Shown here piece by piece: positions 1 to 13,600 of a stretch of 64,000 nucleotides of DNA. The DNA comes from Ascidia mentula (taxonomy: Eukaryota > Chordata > Ascidiacea > Phlebobranchia > Ascidiidae): positions 10,305,001-10,369,000 of the forward strand of contig OX387202.1 in the NCBI GenBank assembly GCA_947561715.1. Direction: 5' to 3'. The translations under genes and the position numbers were made by a program. Under the pieces are notes generated by a model that worked only from the letters and a program-made list of their open reading frames with translations, did no database searches and had not been told where the DNA came from. The first letter of the stretch is position 1; every line of letters begins with the position of its first letter.

Positions 1-2896
1 ATTGCCATAACCCAGAAGAAAGCACGATAAAATGGGTTTGCGATCATTTCATTAACGTTTGCGAATGCATTGTTCACTAAATTTACACATTCGTCACTTC
101 CGTCCGAACAGTCGTCGATTCCATTGTTAACAAGCTTCCTGTTAACGGAAAGAGGTTGAGAATTTAAACAATAAAATCTGGTTCCTTCGCAAACACAATG
201 GTTTTCGTCTATTCCGTTATCACAATCAACTATGCCGTCGCAAACATGTTTTCTTGCAATTGAAATCCTTCCTTTACTCTTGCAGTAATAGCGAGTAGTT
301 TTACATTTTTCGAGAAACTCATCCGATTTGTCGTCGCAGTCGATTTTTCCGTCGCATACGCGATCACTGGCGATATTAATCTCACCCTTGTTAAAACACC
401 TAACAAAGTTTGGACAGTACATTTCAGTGGAAACACCAAATGGGTGTTGTACTTTCCCACTGCATACAAACGGAAGGTACTGAAGCAATTCATCCTTTGG
501 GGCAGTTGGATACCTGCTCAAATAATATTCTAGTTTTGTGCATTTATAGCGGGTTGGACTTGACGGATTCTTTTTCAAGTTTGCTGGACACAAATACGAT
601 TTTGACTGTTGTTCATTTAAACAATACTTAGTATTGGTTTGATTGTAACACTGAACACTTGTATTACACAGTGCAACTACCTGACTTAAACAAGTTGAGG
701 TGTTATTACACAACACTTCATTCACAGGACAACTTCCTTTAACTTCCCGACACAAAGTTTGATCAGCGCACAGACATTCGTCCGACATGTCAAAGCAATC
801 CACTACACCGTCACATACCTGTTTGCTTGAAACTATAAGCCTTTTGTCCAGGCATTGAAAGCATCGGAATTGGCCATTGACAAAACAAAGGTCAGAATTA
901 TCCGAACACTGAGTCACAGAATCGTAGACGTTGGACTGAGGTAAAACACAAACAGCTTTTCGTGTCACTCCAGAACATTTAAACCCAAATCCATGTTGAA
1001 TTTCGTCGCTTTTGTCTTTGCAACTGTATTGGGAATTACTGAACCCTTCACAAAAATCAGTTTTCGCAACAACTTGTTGGTTTTCACAGAAAAATACATC
1101 CCTGCAAATTGCGTTTGCACACGATGTAGTCGTACAAACTACCTTCTCTATTTCGCAATAATTGATTCCGACAGCAAAGGCTTTGCTTACCACAGGATTG
1201 CAGGTTATTGATGTGTTCGTGTTGATTAATTGTCTGGCTTCCTTTTCTGTTTTACAGCTAACAGAAAGTGAGTGACAAGATTGGCAAGAATAATAATTTG
1301 CAGAGCAAACATCGTCATTTCCATCAATGCAGTCTGTGATGTTATCGCCCACCCACTCATAGGGAATGCATCTGCCAGTTTTTAAGTAGTTGTCTCTGTC
1401 AGATGTATTCCGACAATATGCTGAAATACCGGAACAGTTACATGTATGATGCGTTTCATCACTTCCATCAATGCAATCTTCATTTCCGTCGCATAGCAAC
1501 GAATGATCAATGCAGTTCAAGTTTATTCCAACACATTGTCTGGTGCCGACACAAGCGCACGCGAACTTATTGACTGGGCAGGAGCAATTAACTTCATCAC
1601 TCCAATCTCCGCATGTGTTCAAGCCATCGCATTGGTATGAGACTGGTAAGCATCCTCCTAGTGTATTATTGCAGTTTTTTGTTTCGTAGCAATCACATTC
1701 AAAGGTATTAGCAGGACATGTGCAGTTTTCTTCATCACTCCAGTCGCCGCAGTGGTTGATTCCGTCACACCGGTTCATTGCCAATAGGTAACCGATGCCA
1801 AAAGAACAATTTCGGTTCTTGTAACAAGGACACTCAAACTTATAATGCGCAGGGAAGGACTTGCAATTGATTTCATCACTCCAATCCCCGCAGCTATTAG
1901 CTCCGTCGCAACGAAGTATTGAGTTAAGACATCCAAACATGTAAGAACAGTTTTGTGTCTTGTAACACGCACACTCATATGTATTCGCTGGACATGTGCA
2001 GTTGATTTCGTCATACCAATCACCGCAATTGTTATAACCGTCACACACTTCTGACTTGTTAATACATCCATATGAGGGATTGAAACCATCGCCTGTTGCA
2101 ACTACACCCCCGCTTCTTATCTTTGTGCAGTTTCCTGTTTTGTAGCATGGACACTCAAACTTATCGACTGGACATGTGCAACCCAACTCATCACTTCCGT
2201 CGGGGCAATCGTCAACTAAATCGCATTTAAACAAATCGAATACACAGCTTTCTCCGTCCTTACATGTTGTATTGTGGCAGTGACATTGAAAGTGTCCTGG
2301 TCGGCACACTGAGGTCACTTCATCGCTCCAGTCTCCGCAGTTGTTGGAACTGTCTTGCAAGTACATCATATCTATGCATCCCTGCACTGTTGGTTTACAA
2401 CTTCCAATCTTGTGACAGGCGCATTCGAACACAGTGGTTGGACACGTACAGTTGACGTCATAGTAGGGAGGAGTGCACGTTGAGAGGTTCAACGGCCCTA
2501 CGAAAAACATAAGGTTTTCTTCCAAGATCACCAAGACTTTTACACTCACAGATGTGAAGTCAAACATGATATATACATTGCATTGTATTTGTGGGCTCAA
2601 TTCAAATTGGCCAATGTTTGATTCATATTGCGTGGTTCCATATCTATATTATCACTTACATGGACCAAAAAAAGTTTGGTCGATTATAAAACAGTGTTGC
2701 TTCGATTTCAATAGCTCTAATTTGTTTGTTTAGCTTTTTCATTTAAAAAAAATATTAAAATCAATTTTAACGTTTAACGTATAATTTACCGTGACTTACT
2801 TTTAAAGGGAAGTGGGGCCAAGCTTGTGTCCTCCACTGGACAAAGACCTTCCACCAAACAAACCGAAAGAAGCAGTAAAATAAATATTCTTATCAT
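1..2896 (-). CDS. LDLa-repeat rhodopsin-type GPCR, copy A (5' part, runs off the left edge)
   Basis: Two exons on the minus strand. Exon 1 (2896-2800) encodes a signal peptide beginning MIRIFILLLLSVCLVEG and ends at a GTAAGT donor in phase 1. Exon 2 starts at 2497 after a TAG acceptor and stays open to position 1, about 830 codons, ending in TM1 (FYRAFFWVMA). I translated the exon by hand and saw no stop. It carries about a dozen Cys-rich LDLa-like repeats with the CGDWSDE / CIDGSDE calcium-site signature, then three more (CDDKSDE, NGIDE, CSDGSDE) just before the membrane. By family this is a cell-surface receptor with a large ligand-binding ectodomain, close to the relaxin-receptor/GRL101 type but with no LRRs seen. 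The exon structure matches copies B and C (exon 1 is 97 nt in all three). The 7TM part lies outside the window, so full integrity is unknown. The ligand is unknown. Confidence 0.85.
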
Positions 2897-3764
2897 TTTT
2901 AAGCATCTAGAAAGTTCGTCACTAGTTTACTCACCATATCTGTATATTACAAACTTTTATGTGCAAAAAAGTCAAAATAATACGCTTCTCATGCATGTGG
3001 TTGTGGTGACGCTAAAGATTATCGCTCTGAATAGATATTGTATAGCATGCACTTTTGACTTACTATAACATCTACAAGTCTGACATAAATAAATTTTGCA
3101 TAGTTCTGCAATAAGCACTCCATTCCGTATCTTTGCGACTCACTTGATAGCAAGCTAAAAGAATTCTGTTAGAATTTACTCGACTGTAAAATATACACGT
3201 ATGCCTATGTGGTCGACGAATTAAAAGGGCCACGAATGTTTTCAGCTCAACAAACAGACGCTCAAAATTCGCCCAAATTGCCAAATGCCGCCGGCGACGG
3301 CGAGAAATATTTTTGAGAATTAACATTAATTCAGAAGGGGCATCAGACCGCTAACCACAATATCCTGTCCAACGTGCAGGTCCAAACCACTACATCAAAA
3401 AGTTCTGTTTGTGATGTCAACTCGACGTGTCAGTGGATCGTGCTTGGTGGCAGAGAAGAACGTGACAAATAAAATATCGCATATACATATTATTCTGTGA
3501 TTGACATTATGGCATTAATTTTCTCCACCGTTTGTATGAACACTGTTGCCTAGTAACACTACAAGTAAACTTATCCCGGGTTAGTTGGTTGAAACAGACA
3601 TTACAGTTTGGTCAGCAGATTTTCTGGCAATGTAAGTTTTGCCCAATTGCAAGTGGTATGAAAATTGGTTTCCTTGCTGTTTTTATTTCCTTACCTGCAA
3701 AACCAACACGAACACAAACAAATGAGCACCATGTAAAACGCAGCCACTGGAATGCAATATAAAA

Positions 3765-4650
3765 CGCAGCAAACAGTAGCGATGGCCGTTAAAATACATT
3801 GAAAATACGCTGCGAACTGTGGCGAGGGCCTACATTGCAAACCGCAGCAAACAGTAGCGAAGGCCGCTTAAATACATTGAAAAATGCTGCGAACTGTGGC
3901 GAGGGCCTACATTGCAAACCGCAGCAAACAGTAGCGAAGGCCCCTTAAATACAGTAAAAAACGCTGCGAACTGTGGCGAGGGCCTGCATTGCAAACCGCA
4001 GCAAACAGCAGCGAAGGCCGCTTAAATACATTGAAAAATGCTGCGAACTGTGGCGAGGGCCTGCATTGCAAACCGCAGCAAACAGCAGCGAAGGCCGCTT
4101 AAATACATTGAAAAATGCTGCGAACTGTGGCGAGGGCCTGCATTGCAAACCGCAGCAAACAGCAGCGAAGGCCGCTTAAATACATTGAAAAACGCTGCGA
4201 ACTGTGGCGAGGGCCTGCATTGCAAACCGCAGCAAACAGTAGCGAAGGCCGCTTAAATACATTGAAAAATGCTGCGAACTGTGACGCGGAACTGCATTGC
4301 AATAGCGATGGCCGTTTAAATGCATTGAAAAACGCTGCGAACTGTGGCGAGGGCCTGCATTGCAAACCGCAGCAAACAGTAGCGAAGGCCGCTTAAATAA
4401 ATTGAAAAATGCTGCGAACTGTAGCGAGGGACTACATTCCAAACCGCAGTAAACAGTAGCGATGGCCGTTTAAATGCATTGAAAAACGCTGCGAACTGTG
4501 GCGAGGGACTGCATTCCAAACCGCAGCAAACAGTAGCGATGGCCGTTTAAATGCATTGAAAAACGCTGCGAACTGTGGCGAGGGCCTGCATTGCAAACCG
4601 CAGCAAACAGTAGCGAAGGCCCCTTAAATACAGTAAAAAACGCTGCGAAG
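3765..4650. repeat. 77-bp minisatellite 1
   Basis: About 11 tandem copies of a 77-bp unit whose core reads GCTGCGAACTGTGGCGAGG, then GCAAACCGCAGCAAACAGTAGC, a short GGCCG spacer and a TAAATACATTGAAAAA tail. One unit near 4275-4330 is shortened and several carry substitutions. Reading frames through the array recur every 77 bp on both strands, so the many short overlapping ORFs here are a product of the repeat and not genes. It lies in the 5' flank of GPCR copy A. A sister array lies in the 5' flank of copy B. Confidence 0.95.
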
Positions 4651-5359
4651 CAATGGTTTGTCAAATTTGGCACGCCTGCCCTGTGTCCCAAAAGAAAGTG
4701 AATCAATAATTCTTTTTTGAAATCGATGTAAAAGTAATTTCTATTCCACCAAAAACCCTTTCTGGGCAATTTGACATGTATGAAACCCAAAAAAACATGT
4801 ACGACAGTTTAAACTGCTGCTGTGATTGGACAAAGTGGTCACCGAATGCTCCCTTGAATATTTTCAATATCTTGCAGAAAACAACATGCATGGTAGCAGG
4901 ACACAATGGACATAATTTGCGTTGATGTAATTTCGTTGATGAGAAAAACTGTTTTCGCATAAACTTTGGCACCCCTATGGGTTCTCTAATCGTTCCAGTT
5001 TGGGTTTTATAATCATATAAACAGTGTCCAACCTGCAATAAACTTTTCCCTAAAAACACAACATAGCCAGGATTTGTCATTCTTGGGTGGAAATGTCACA
5101 TCACAACCGGACAGAAAACTTACCCCTTCTATTTTTAACACACAAACCGCTACTTACAATGCACGTCTTACGTCCCACCAAAACATAAAGTTTAAATTTG
5201 ATCTATATAAGAGAGCTCTTACACACATACGCGATCTAGAGGGCTGAACACGGACATATCGGGACTCATTAAAGCTCAATAAGATTTCCGCTAACCTAAA
5301 TCTTACACCCCTCATACACAACAAACCAACACCAAACATACACAACATTATTGCTTAAT
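4651..5359. other. Intergenic, no gene recognised
   Basis: Sequence after the minisatellite has no homology to the flank of GPCR copy B. A 125-codon minus-strand ORF (5080-4703) has no recognisable domain, signal peptide or exon borders, and I do not call it a gene. Confidence 0.5.
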
Positions 5360-5450
5360 ACTGCTCTTCTGGCAAAATTTAATTTATCGACGTTTCTCGA
5401 CGGATGTTGTGCAACAGTCTTCATCAGGTGGTATGAAATGTAAATTAAGC
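5360..5450 (-). repeat. Penelope-type terminal sequence with hammerhead-like core
   Basis: Read on the minus strand, this contains CCTGATGAAG, an internal stem-loop-capable stretch, GAGAAACGTCG, and ends CCAGAAGAGCAGTA. The same end (TACTGCTCTTCYGGCA on plus) recurs at 28787, inverted at 29132, and at 60117. The CTGATGA / GAAAC pair is the hammerhead ribozyme core, which is known from Penelope-like elements. Folding was not computed. Confidence 0.5.
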
Positions 5451-6816
5451 AATGGGGACAATGTTGTGGCACATTAACAAAGAAAAAACGCTACAATAGA
5501 AAAGAAGAAGTGAAAAAAACGATAAGAAAGGGCGAACACACCTGCACTATACAATTATCAGTAACAACACGGGTTATCATGGTTTCTGGAGTGCGCGAGG
5601 TTTAACGGCAGAATTCCCTAGCAGGTGTCGGTACACTGGGGGAAACAGAGTTTGCTTTTTGTCATTGAGTGACGACGCATACGTATTAATGTTCAATGGC
5701 TCCAAAAACATCCTTTTCTGCCTGTCGGACTCGCGTTCCAAAATGATCGTTCTTGTGAAGTCCACCGTATAGCAGTATTCAACAATAAAATATGTCTGAC
5801 AGCGTCAGTAACAATTTATACACAACATTCACTTCCACGCCATATATACAAGAAGTTTCTGAAAGGATATCTAAAATACTTCAATATATCAGCCAAACGC
5901 TATAAATGTAAGTATAAACATAATTATATCAGCCAAACGAAACGTAATCCGACGTTCCGAGTCAAAAAGTACAACATAGCTGCACGAAATATGGTCTCTA
6001 ATAAACCTAACCTATACCCATAAGGTTGACATCGATTGATGTGCAAAAGTGCAAAAGTTATAAAACTATAATTTAGCAGAATGTTCGGTCCTAACTCATT
6101 TGTCTTTCTGTTGTTTTCGAGTTACATATATTTCGCCTACAATTCTGCATCATCAGTATCACTAAAAAACAACGCTTTGGCGAAATATCCATATCAGAAA
6201 CAATATAACGATAAATGACTCAGATTTCTCTTAAATAACATTGCAATTTATGTTTTTACAGCTAACCTAACGTCATTTTTCGTACAAATAGTGTCAGTTA
6301 ATAACAGGAAAAATTAGCAGTTAAAAAGTTTCAAAACTCAGTTTTTCAAGCTTGTTTTTTCTATACTTATCATAAGAACATGTGCGTTATGTTCACGATA
6401 TCGAAGCCTCAGGACATTTTCTTTAAACTGCATGTTGTCCCATGGGTAAATGCGCAGAGTATCGAAAAACAACAAATCTTAACACAAAACAGCGTTTTTT
6501 TAACATTCTTGCAACAAAAACTCGATTTAATTGCTTGTGTGATTAAGAGTACAATTCGCAGTATCCCATTAAAACACATGCACGGCCCCAAATAAAAAGT
6601 TGTTCCAAAATACCCGGTTACTATTAAACGAGCATACACTATCTTATCGTTGACCTTAACAAACGATTTCACCAAACATAGAAAACCGTGGAATTGCAAG
6701 AATCCATCATTTGTTTTCGGTGCTATTACATGCCCTAATGCCTGTTTGTGCAAGTTAATTTTGCTGCTATCAGCTTTTATGTCTATTCGATATATGACGT
6801 AATTTATACAACAATA
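5451..6816. other. Intergenic, no gene recognised
   Basis: AT-rich sequence with scattered stops. A 150-codon minus-strand ORF (6861-6409) crosses the border of the transposon at 6817, has no family features and is not supported as a gene. Confidence 0.5.
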
Positions 6817-7790
6817 GGGGAGACCGAGGATAGCTCGGACGGTTTGGGGAAAATTGTTCATATTTTTTTAAAATTATGAACTAAATTCTTAAATTTTATT
6901 TTGTTGTAAGTAGTAAAGCATTACTCAAAAAAACAAAAGGGTTTTGGTTCGTTTTAGCTCACTAAAAATGCTCATTCAGCCAATTTTTTAAACAGGTCTC
7001 AAATGTCCGATGTCACCCCGGTGCCGGGGTAACATCGGACATGACCGGGGATATCTCGGACAGCAAGTTTTAAACAGACGTTTTTTTTTTTATTTAACAA
7101 ATATCTTAAATCAAACTTGGCGCAATATCACCATTGGAGCATCAGCGCATATAATATCATTCAAGCTTTCAGGAATCGGGGCGTGGCCACTTATCGTTTC
7201 GACCCTTCCATACGTTCATGCTTTGGGTAACTCGTGTACTTTTACGACAGCACGGATATTATAGATTTTCGGGTCAACAAACGATGTTTTATCTTTGGGG
7301 CTTTTTTTTACTGCCAAAATTCGATCATTTCATACAGGCTCTGTATATTCTCTTCTATGACCTGATAATTTTTAATAAAACTCAAAAAGTGTGGTCTTCT
7401 GGCGATTTCTTGCCATGATGTCCGAAGTATCCCCGACCACGTGACGACACAGAAATTATTAAAATATGGCCTTGTTTTTAAAGGTTACACAAAATCACCA
7501 TTGGCCTATCCAAGAATACATATGAATGTGCAATCAACCAAAAATTACTGCATTTTGATTAACTGTGACTGATATATAGCCTTACACATACAAATTGAAA
7601 AACTTGGTTTCACTGATAAATTGACTTTTTCGATTATAACTTTTTAAGCGGACATGATTTAATTCCAAAGTTCCTGTTAACGTTTGATGGAAACATAAAG
7701 CTTTTGTATCAGTGTCTTAACAACACCTAATTGTGACGTAAAATACCTGGTCCAAAGTATCCCCGTGTCCGAGGTATCCCCGGTCTCCCC
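6817..7790. mobile_element. Non-autonomous TIR DNA transposon with TA target duplication
   Basis: The left end GGGGAGACCGAGGATAGCTC and the right end (reverse complement GGGGAGACCGGGGATACCTC) form inverted repeats, and both borders carry TA (6815-6816 and 7791-7792). The 974-bp interior has no transposase. The motif TCCGAGGTATCCCCGG and its reverse recur inside at about 7003-7075 and 7417-7438. A TA duplication suggests a Tc1/mariner-type element. The superfamily is inferred from the TSD only. Confidence 0.8.
7003..7042. repeat. 40-bp near-perfect palindrome inside the TIR element
   Basis: ATGTCCGATGTCACCCCGG is followed by its near-exact reverse complement with almost no spacer. The arms are made of the same TCCGA/CCCCGG words as the element ends, so this looks like an internal end-to-end junction of terminal sequences. 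Confidence 0.8.
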
Positions 7791-8328
7791 TACATAGCTG
7801 TTACGTTGTATTCTATCCATTGTTAAATTAGAGAACCATAGATACGAATTACCAACAGTCAGGGTTACCATCGACATGGACTAAAAACAAGCATGTTGCT
7901 TTATGTGTGTTGATTCCTTAATCAGTTGTTCTTAACGTGGTGTCGATTGAGTCCCTGGGGTCTCAAAGGTTCGACGAAGGTCCAATGATTTACAAAAGTC
8001 AGCGAAGGTTTCAGTCATTTTGTTCTTTTAAATTAATTGTAGAAAAAAAATTATTTACGCATGTTAAGTAGGCACGTGCATTCAAAATATTAGGCTTTCT
8101 CTAAAAGTTTTATTTTGCTGTTGCTGCCCGACATATTATATTTTAATAATCTGTCCTTCTGTCACAATTAACGTGACTTTTATTGTCCAACGTTTCACCT
8201 GCTATACAGCGAGGCTTCTCCAGGGTATAGGTTTCTCTAAAAGTGTTTTTGGCAAAATTAACCCCAATCTGATTGATATTATATGCATAAAATCACAATA
8301 CGCACAAATTTTCCGCCAGGAGATAACG
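7791..8328. other. Intergenic, nothing recognised
   Basis: No homology to the other GPCR flanks, no exon-like ORF and no repeat with clear ends was seen. Confidence 0.45.
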
Positions 8329-8479
8329 CCGCTGGCTAAATTAATTTTTATGAAGACATGTGACAAATTAATACTAACTGCCGAACCACAGACTACAATT
8401 TGTGGCGCATATAATGTGGGAAACAACAGTGCATTAAGTTGAATACGTGTTTACATACCTTAACTGAGCTGGTGGCGTT
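8329..8479. mobile_element. Small fold-back (MITE-like) element, copy 1
   Basis: Ends AACGCCGCTGGCTAAATTAA and (reverse complement) AAACGCCACCAGCTCAGTTAA form an inverted repeat around about 110 bp with a second internal dyad (CCACAGACTACAATTTGTGG). It is homologous to 10243-10373 and sits at the same place downstream of a GPCR 3' end, so it was present before that duplication. Confidence 0.6.
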
Positions 8480-9357
8480 TTGTGGTTAATAAACCATATC
8501 TTGATAAAACTGCATGCCCAAATATAATTTATAAGAAAACACTTTTCAAAATAATTGTACTGCACAAATTTAAACCGGCGCATTAAAACTGTTTATGCAA
8601 CGTAAATTTGTTTTAAATATTTTTAAATTTTTTTTTCTAACTTTAAAAATGTATAGTAAATATTAATACATTTGCATGGCCCTGACCCTCCACACGTTTA
8701 TACCAGTGATAAGCTTGTACATAGTACAGATTGACTACATTATACACTCTGGCTGATTAGAACTTCAGTATCTTATACACAGGCACTGCAAGAGTCAGAA
8801 ATGACTGAAATTCGAATGTTTGCATTTTGTTGTGACTTCGTGTGACTGCAGAAAATCCAGAAAAAACTGCCATAAACGCAGGAATTTAATTTTTTCATGA
8901 ATTTCAGTCATTTTTTCAAAAGCACAGTTATTTCCTGACCAAGTTTGAACTCTATCGAACGTCCGAGACATATTGGAGAAATGTAAAATATATACACAAT
9001 ACATTACATGCAGAAAAACAAAATATACAACGCTAAAATTACTGCAGAGCTAGTGAGAAGTGAGGATACAAGAGAGGCAATGGACTTTCGTGCTTGACCC
9101 AAGCGACGTTCCAATATATTAGAGTAGAGCAAGGGATTAAGTGCGCTGTTGATCGGTAGCAACAGATAAGCACTCACCACATAAGCATCCGCAGGCAATT
9201 TAACACCTGTTATACTCAGATATCCCATAATGGAAATCGGAATCCAACAACAGAAATCAGTCAAAATCAATCTGCTTATTCTCTTCTGCATCTTGGAGCT
9301 ATTATCATTGCCTCGAGATGCTTTCATGCGATTATTTTGCTTGAAAATAAAATCATG
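8329..9357 (-). pseudogene. LDLa-GPCR 3' fragment (TM6-TM7 and 3' flank), copy D
   Basis: Codons from 9357 down to 9004 encode FKQNNRMKASRGND, then TM6 with CCWIPISIMGYL and TM7 with INSALNPLLYSN (the NPxxY-type motif), closely matching the C-terminal end of copies B and C. Homology stops abruptly at about 9357, where TM5 sequence should begin, so this is a truncated 3' end. The 3' flank, including the fold-back element, also matches copy B. It is a remnant of a tandem duplication, not a working receptor. Confidence 0.85.
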
Positions 9358-10242
9358 TGTAAACAAACGTCAGAAAATTGGAAATTGGCTTTATTTGTAT
9401 TCTTGAGCGCCACCAGTCATTTATTTTGTGTTAAATAAAAGTCGCAAGATGTCGCTCACGATAAAGTAGTGTCCAAGGATTTTTGCCTGTGTTCCAGTCG
9501 CGGTGTGGTAAAAAGAACAAAGCATAGATTAAAATTTTTTTGGTAAACCTCAAACTGTTCGCTATATATGATATGCGATTTATATGAGCAAGTATGCTGA
9601 TTGTTTCGAATATGTAAAATGTTTTAAATTAATATTATCTGTTGGGTAACAACATAAAGTGTAATTACTTGTGACACAGCACCGTTTCGAAATGTTTGTT
9701 TTCAGCAAATTCCGGCGATTTGAAAAACATACGGGAGATTTAACAGAAAATTGTGACAAACAAACGCATATATTGAATACACATCATATGCTCTGGCGTA
9801 ATAATACCAATGACTTCTTGTTTTGTTACTTCTGCTCTTTTACCTTCGTGTTTCTCTCGCATTTGTTGTTGTTATTGTGTCAAATGGATTCAAAATAAAA
9901 AATACTTTACATAAGTTAGATCTTGTGCGACATCTAACGGTGGTGCCAATAAGTTTTTGCCAACACGTTTGCTTTACGTCGTCAAATATAATACATTTGT
10001 TTACATGGAGATGAAGTTGGGAATCGACATCAATTCATTTTACTGGAGTTCATTTCCATACAACTGAATATTGGTAAGAGCCATTAAATCATATATGTAA
10101 ACATTTCAATAAGGCTATGCATCTTTGATTTATGTCAGATATTTTATTGCTCCGAAAATAATAATTTCGCTAATGTATTGTATGCCCCAAGAGCTTTTAA
10201 GTCAAATTTCCTTACCATTAATGCATTACGTTACTTAGAATA
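9358..10242. other. Intergenic between GPCR remnants
   Basis: No gene recognised. Bases about 9915-9990 contain a short repeat (CTTGTGCGACATCTAACGGTGG) that recurs at about 41217-41243 downstream of GPCR copy C. Confidence 0.5.
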
Positions 10243-10373
10243 ACGCCACTGGCTAAATTTGAATTTTAACAAGAATTCTGTTAAATTCGTACTAACTGCA
10301 AAACCACAGACCACAATGTGTGGCTCGCATACGGTGGAAAAACAACAGTATTTGTATCAATTGAGCCAGTGGT
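10243..10373. mobile_element. Small fold-back (MITE-like) element, copy 2
   Basis: Starts AACGCCACTGGCTAAATTT and ends with the inverted ATTGAGCCAGTGGTGTTT. It is about 130 bp with the internal dyad ACCACAATGTGTGG. It corresponds to the element at 8329-8479, which carries about 20 extra bases near its right end. Confidence 0.6.
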
Positions 10374-10636
10374 GTTTTGCGGTTGAATATTCATACCGTG
10401 ACAAAACCGCATGCCTAAATATCATTCACAATAATTGTCCTGCACTCATTTAAATAAGCGCATTGAAACTGTTGATACTGACGACATTTTTTTTAAATAT
10501 TTTCTACAATCTTTGTTGTCCCCACAGATTACGTTCATTAGTAACATTTTAGTAACATTTATGTAGAAAGGTAATTTCCATCAATCGTAGAATTGAGCAA
10601 ATGTACTGTTATTTTCTGACTATGTTCGGACCTTTT

Positions 10637-13600
10637 TCAAAAGCATGTGCCATAGACACATTGGAGAAATAAAGAATATATACAATACATTACATGCAGA
10701 AAAACAAAATATACCACGCTATAATTGCATGTAGCTGCAGAGTGACGGCTATTCACGTAGTTGGAACGAAGTGAGAATACAAGAGAGGCAATGGACTTTC
10801 GTGCTTGACCCAAGCGCCGTTCCAATATATTAGAGTAGAGCAGGGGGTTAAGTGCGCTGTTGATAGGAAGCAACAGACAAGCACTCACTACATAAGCATC
10901 CGGAGGCATTTTAACACCTGCTATGCTCAGATATCCCATAATGGAAACCGGAATCCAACAACAGAAATCAGTCAAAATCAATCTGCTTATTCTCCTCTGC
11001 ACCTTAGAGCTATTATCGTTGCCTCGGGATACTCTCATGCTATAATTTTCCTTGAAAATAAAAGCATAAGCAATTACCATGTAGATAAACATTAGAAAGT
11101 TGATTGTGATGATGAATGTAGAATATTCCCAAGCGAACTGATTAGTTGTAGCAAAAAGGCGTGGCATGCAGACGCTTGTTTCCCCATAATAACCAATTTC
11201 TCCTTTAATTGGTTGTCTTGGAAACATATCAGTTATAATTTGCTTTACCTCTAACTAATTATCTGGTTTAATATTTGAAACTCTTTGCGCCAGAAGTGAC
11301 ATATTTTTTCTTGACACAAGATCTGTTTGATAAAAATTGTTTGGAAACCAGACACTGGAAACAAAATACTTGGAAGTGTTGGGTAACAGTGGGATAATAG
11401 CTAAAAGGCTAGCTGCCACCCAGCAAAAAACCACAGCAGTCACAGTTTTAACGACACTGGCATTCCTCATGACAAAAGGTTTCAATGAAGAAATCAAATG
11501 GAATGTTGTCATTAAGGCCAAAGTAAAAGATGACGTTTGCGATGATACAAGTGCAACTGCTCCAAAACCTGAACATAAGCTTCCAGATCTCCACTACTTA
11601 TCAAACAAACAATAGGAACCAGAAAACCGGGTTGCCTGTATAATGATCCCCAACAGGTAGATTCCCATTAGAAAATCGGCTGCTGAGAGGTTAAGAATGA
11701 ACACGCTTGTGCACACAAACACGTTCTGATCCTTGTTCGACTTTGCTAATCTGCAAGCAGTTGAGACAAACACAAACGAATTTCCGAACAATGCTAAGAT
11801 TGCCATAATCCATAAGAAAGCACGATAAAACGGGTTTGCGATCATTTCATTAACGTTTGCGAATGCATTGTTCACTAAATTTACACATTCGTCACTTCCG
11901 TCCGAACAGTCGTCGATTCCATTGTTAACAAGCTTCCTGTTAACGGAAAGAGGTTGAGAATTTAAACAATAAAATCTGGTTCCTTCGCAAACACAACGGT
12001 TTTCGTCTATTCCGTTATCACAATCAACTATGCCGTCGCAAATATGTTTTCTTGCAATTGAAATCCTTCCTTTGCTCTTGCAGTAATAGCGAGTAGTTTT
12101 ACATTTTTCGAGAAACTCATCCGATTTGTCGTCGCAGTCGATTTTTCCGTCGCATACGCGATCACTAGCAATATTAATCTCACCCTTTTTAAAACACCTG
12201 ACAAAGTTTGGACAGTAAAGCTCGTCGGAAACACCCAATTGGTGTTGTACTTTTCCACTGCATACAAACGGAAGGTAAGCAATTCATCCCTTGGGTCATT
12301 TGGATACCTGCTCAAATAATATTCTTGTTTCGTGCATTTATAGCGAGTTGGACTTGACGGATTCTTTTTCAAGTTTACTGGACACAGATACGATTTTAAC
12401 TGTTGTTCATTTGAACAATACTTAGTATTGGTTTGGTTGAAGCACTGAACATTTGTATTACACAGTGCAACTACCTGGCTTAAACACGTTGAGATGTTAT
12501 TACACAACACTTCATTCACAGGACAACTTCCTCTAACTTCACGACACAACGTTTGATCAGCGCACAGACATTCGTCCGACATGTCAAAACAGTTCACTAC
12601 ACCATCACATACCTGTTTGCTTGAAACTATAAGCCTTTTGTCTAGACATTCAAAGCATCGAAATTGGCCATTGACAAAGCAAAGGTCAGAATTGTCCGAA
12701 CATTGAGCCACAGAATCGTAGACGTTGGACTGAGGTAAAACACAAACACCTTTTCGTGTTACTCCAGAATATTTAAATCCAAATCCATGTTGAATTTCGT
12801 CGCTAACGTCTTTGCAACTGAGTGAAGGGTCACTTGAACCATCACAAAATTCTGTTTTTGCAACAAGTTGTTGATTTTCACAGAAAAATACATCCCTGCA
12901 AATTGCGTTTGCACACAATGTAGTCGTACAAACTACCTTCTCTATTTGGCTGTAATTTATTCCGACAGCAAAGGCTTTGCTTTCCACGTGATTGCAGGTT
13001 ATTGATGTGTTCGTGTTGATTAATTGTCTGGCTTCCTTTTCTGTTTTACAGCTAACAGAAAGTGAGTGGCAAGATTGACAAGAATAATAATTTGCGGAGC
13101 AAACTTCGTCACTTCTATCAATGCAGTCTGTGATGTTATCGCCCACCCACTGGTAGGGAATGCATCTGTCAAATTTTAAGAAGTTGTCTCTGTCAGATGT
13201 ATTCCGACAATATGCTGAAATACCGGAACAGTTACACGTATGATGCGTTTCATCACTTCCATCAATACAATCTTCATTTCCGTCACATAGCAACGAATGA
13301 TCAATGCAGTTCAAGTTTATTCCAACACATTGTCTGGTGCCGAAACAAGCGCACGCGAATTTTCGCACTGGGCAGGAGCAATTAACTTCATCACTCCAAT
13401 CTCCGCATGTGTTTAAGCCATCGCATTGGTTTGAGACTGGGACACATCCTCCTGATGTATTATTGCAGTTTTTTGTTTCGTAGCAATCACATTCAAAGGT
13501 ATTAGCAGGACATGTGCAGTTTTCTTCATCACTCCAGTCGCCGCAGTGGTTGTATCCGTCACATTGTAACAGCTTAGAAAAGCAACCAACAGAAAAACAA

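Noticed and set aside
3945-4790. Overlapping 67-106 codon ORFs on both strands
   Set aside because: They recur every 77 bp with the minisatellite unit and end at the same place in each unit; they are a by-product of the repeat.
4703-5080. 125-codon minus-strand ORF
   Set aside because: No domain, leader or exon border, and no conservation in the homologous flank of GPCR copy B.
6409-6861. 150-codon minus-strand ORF
   Set aside because: It crosses the border of the TA-flanked transposon, and its composition is that of AT-rich noise.
7677-7877. CRISPR array or operon-like structure anywhere in the window
   Set aside because: The genes have introns and the repeats are minisatellites and transposons; nothing prokaryotic was seen.
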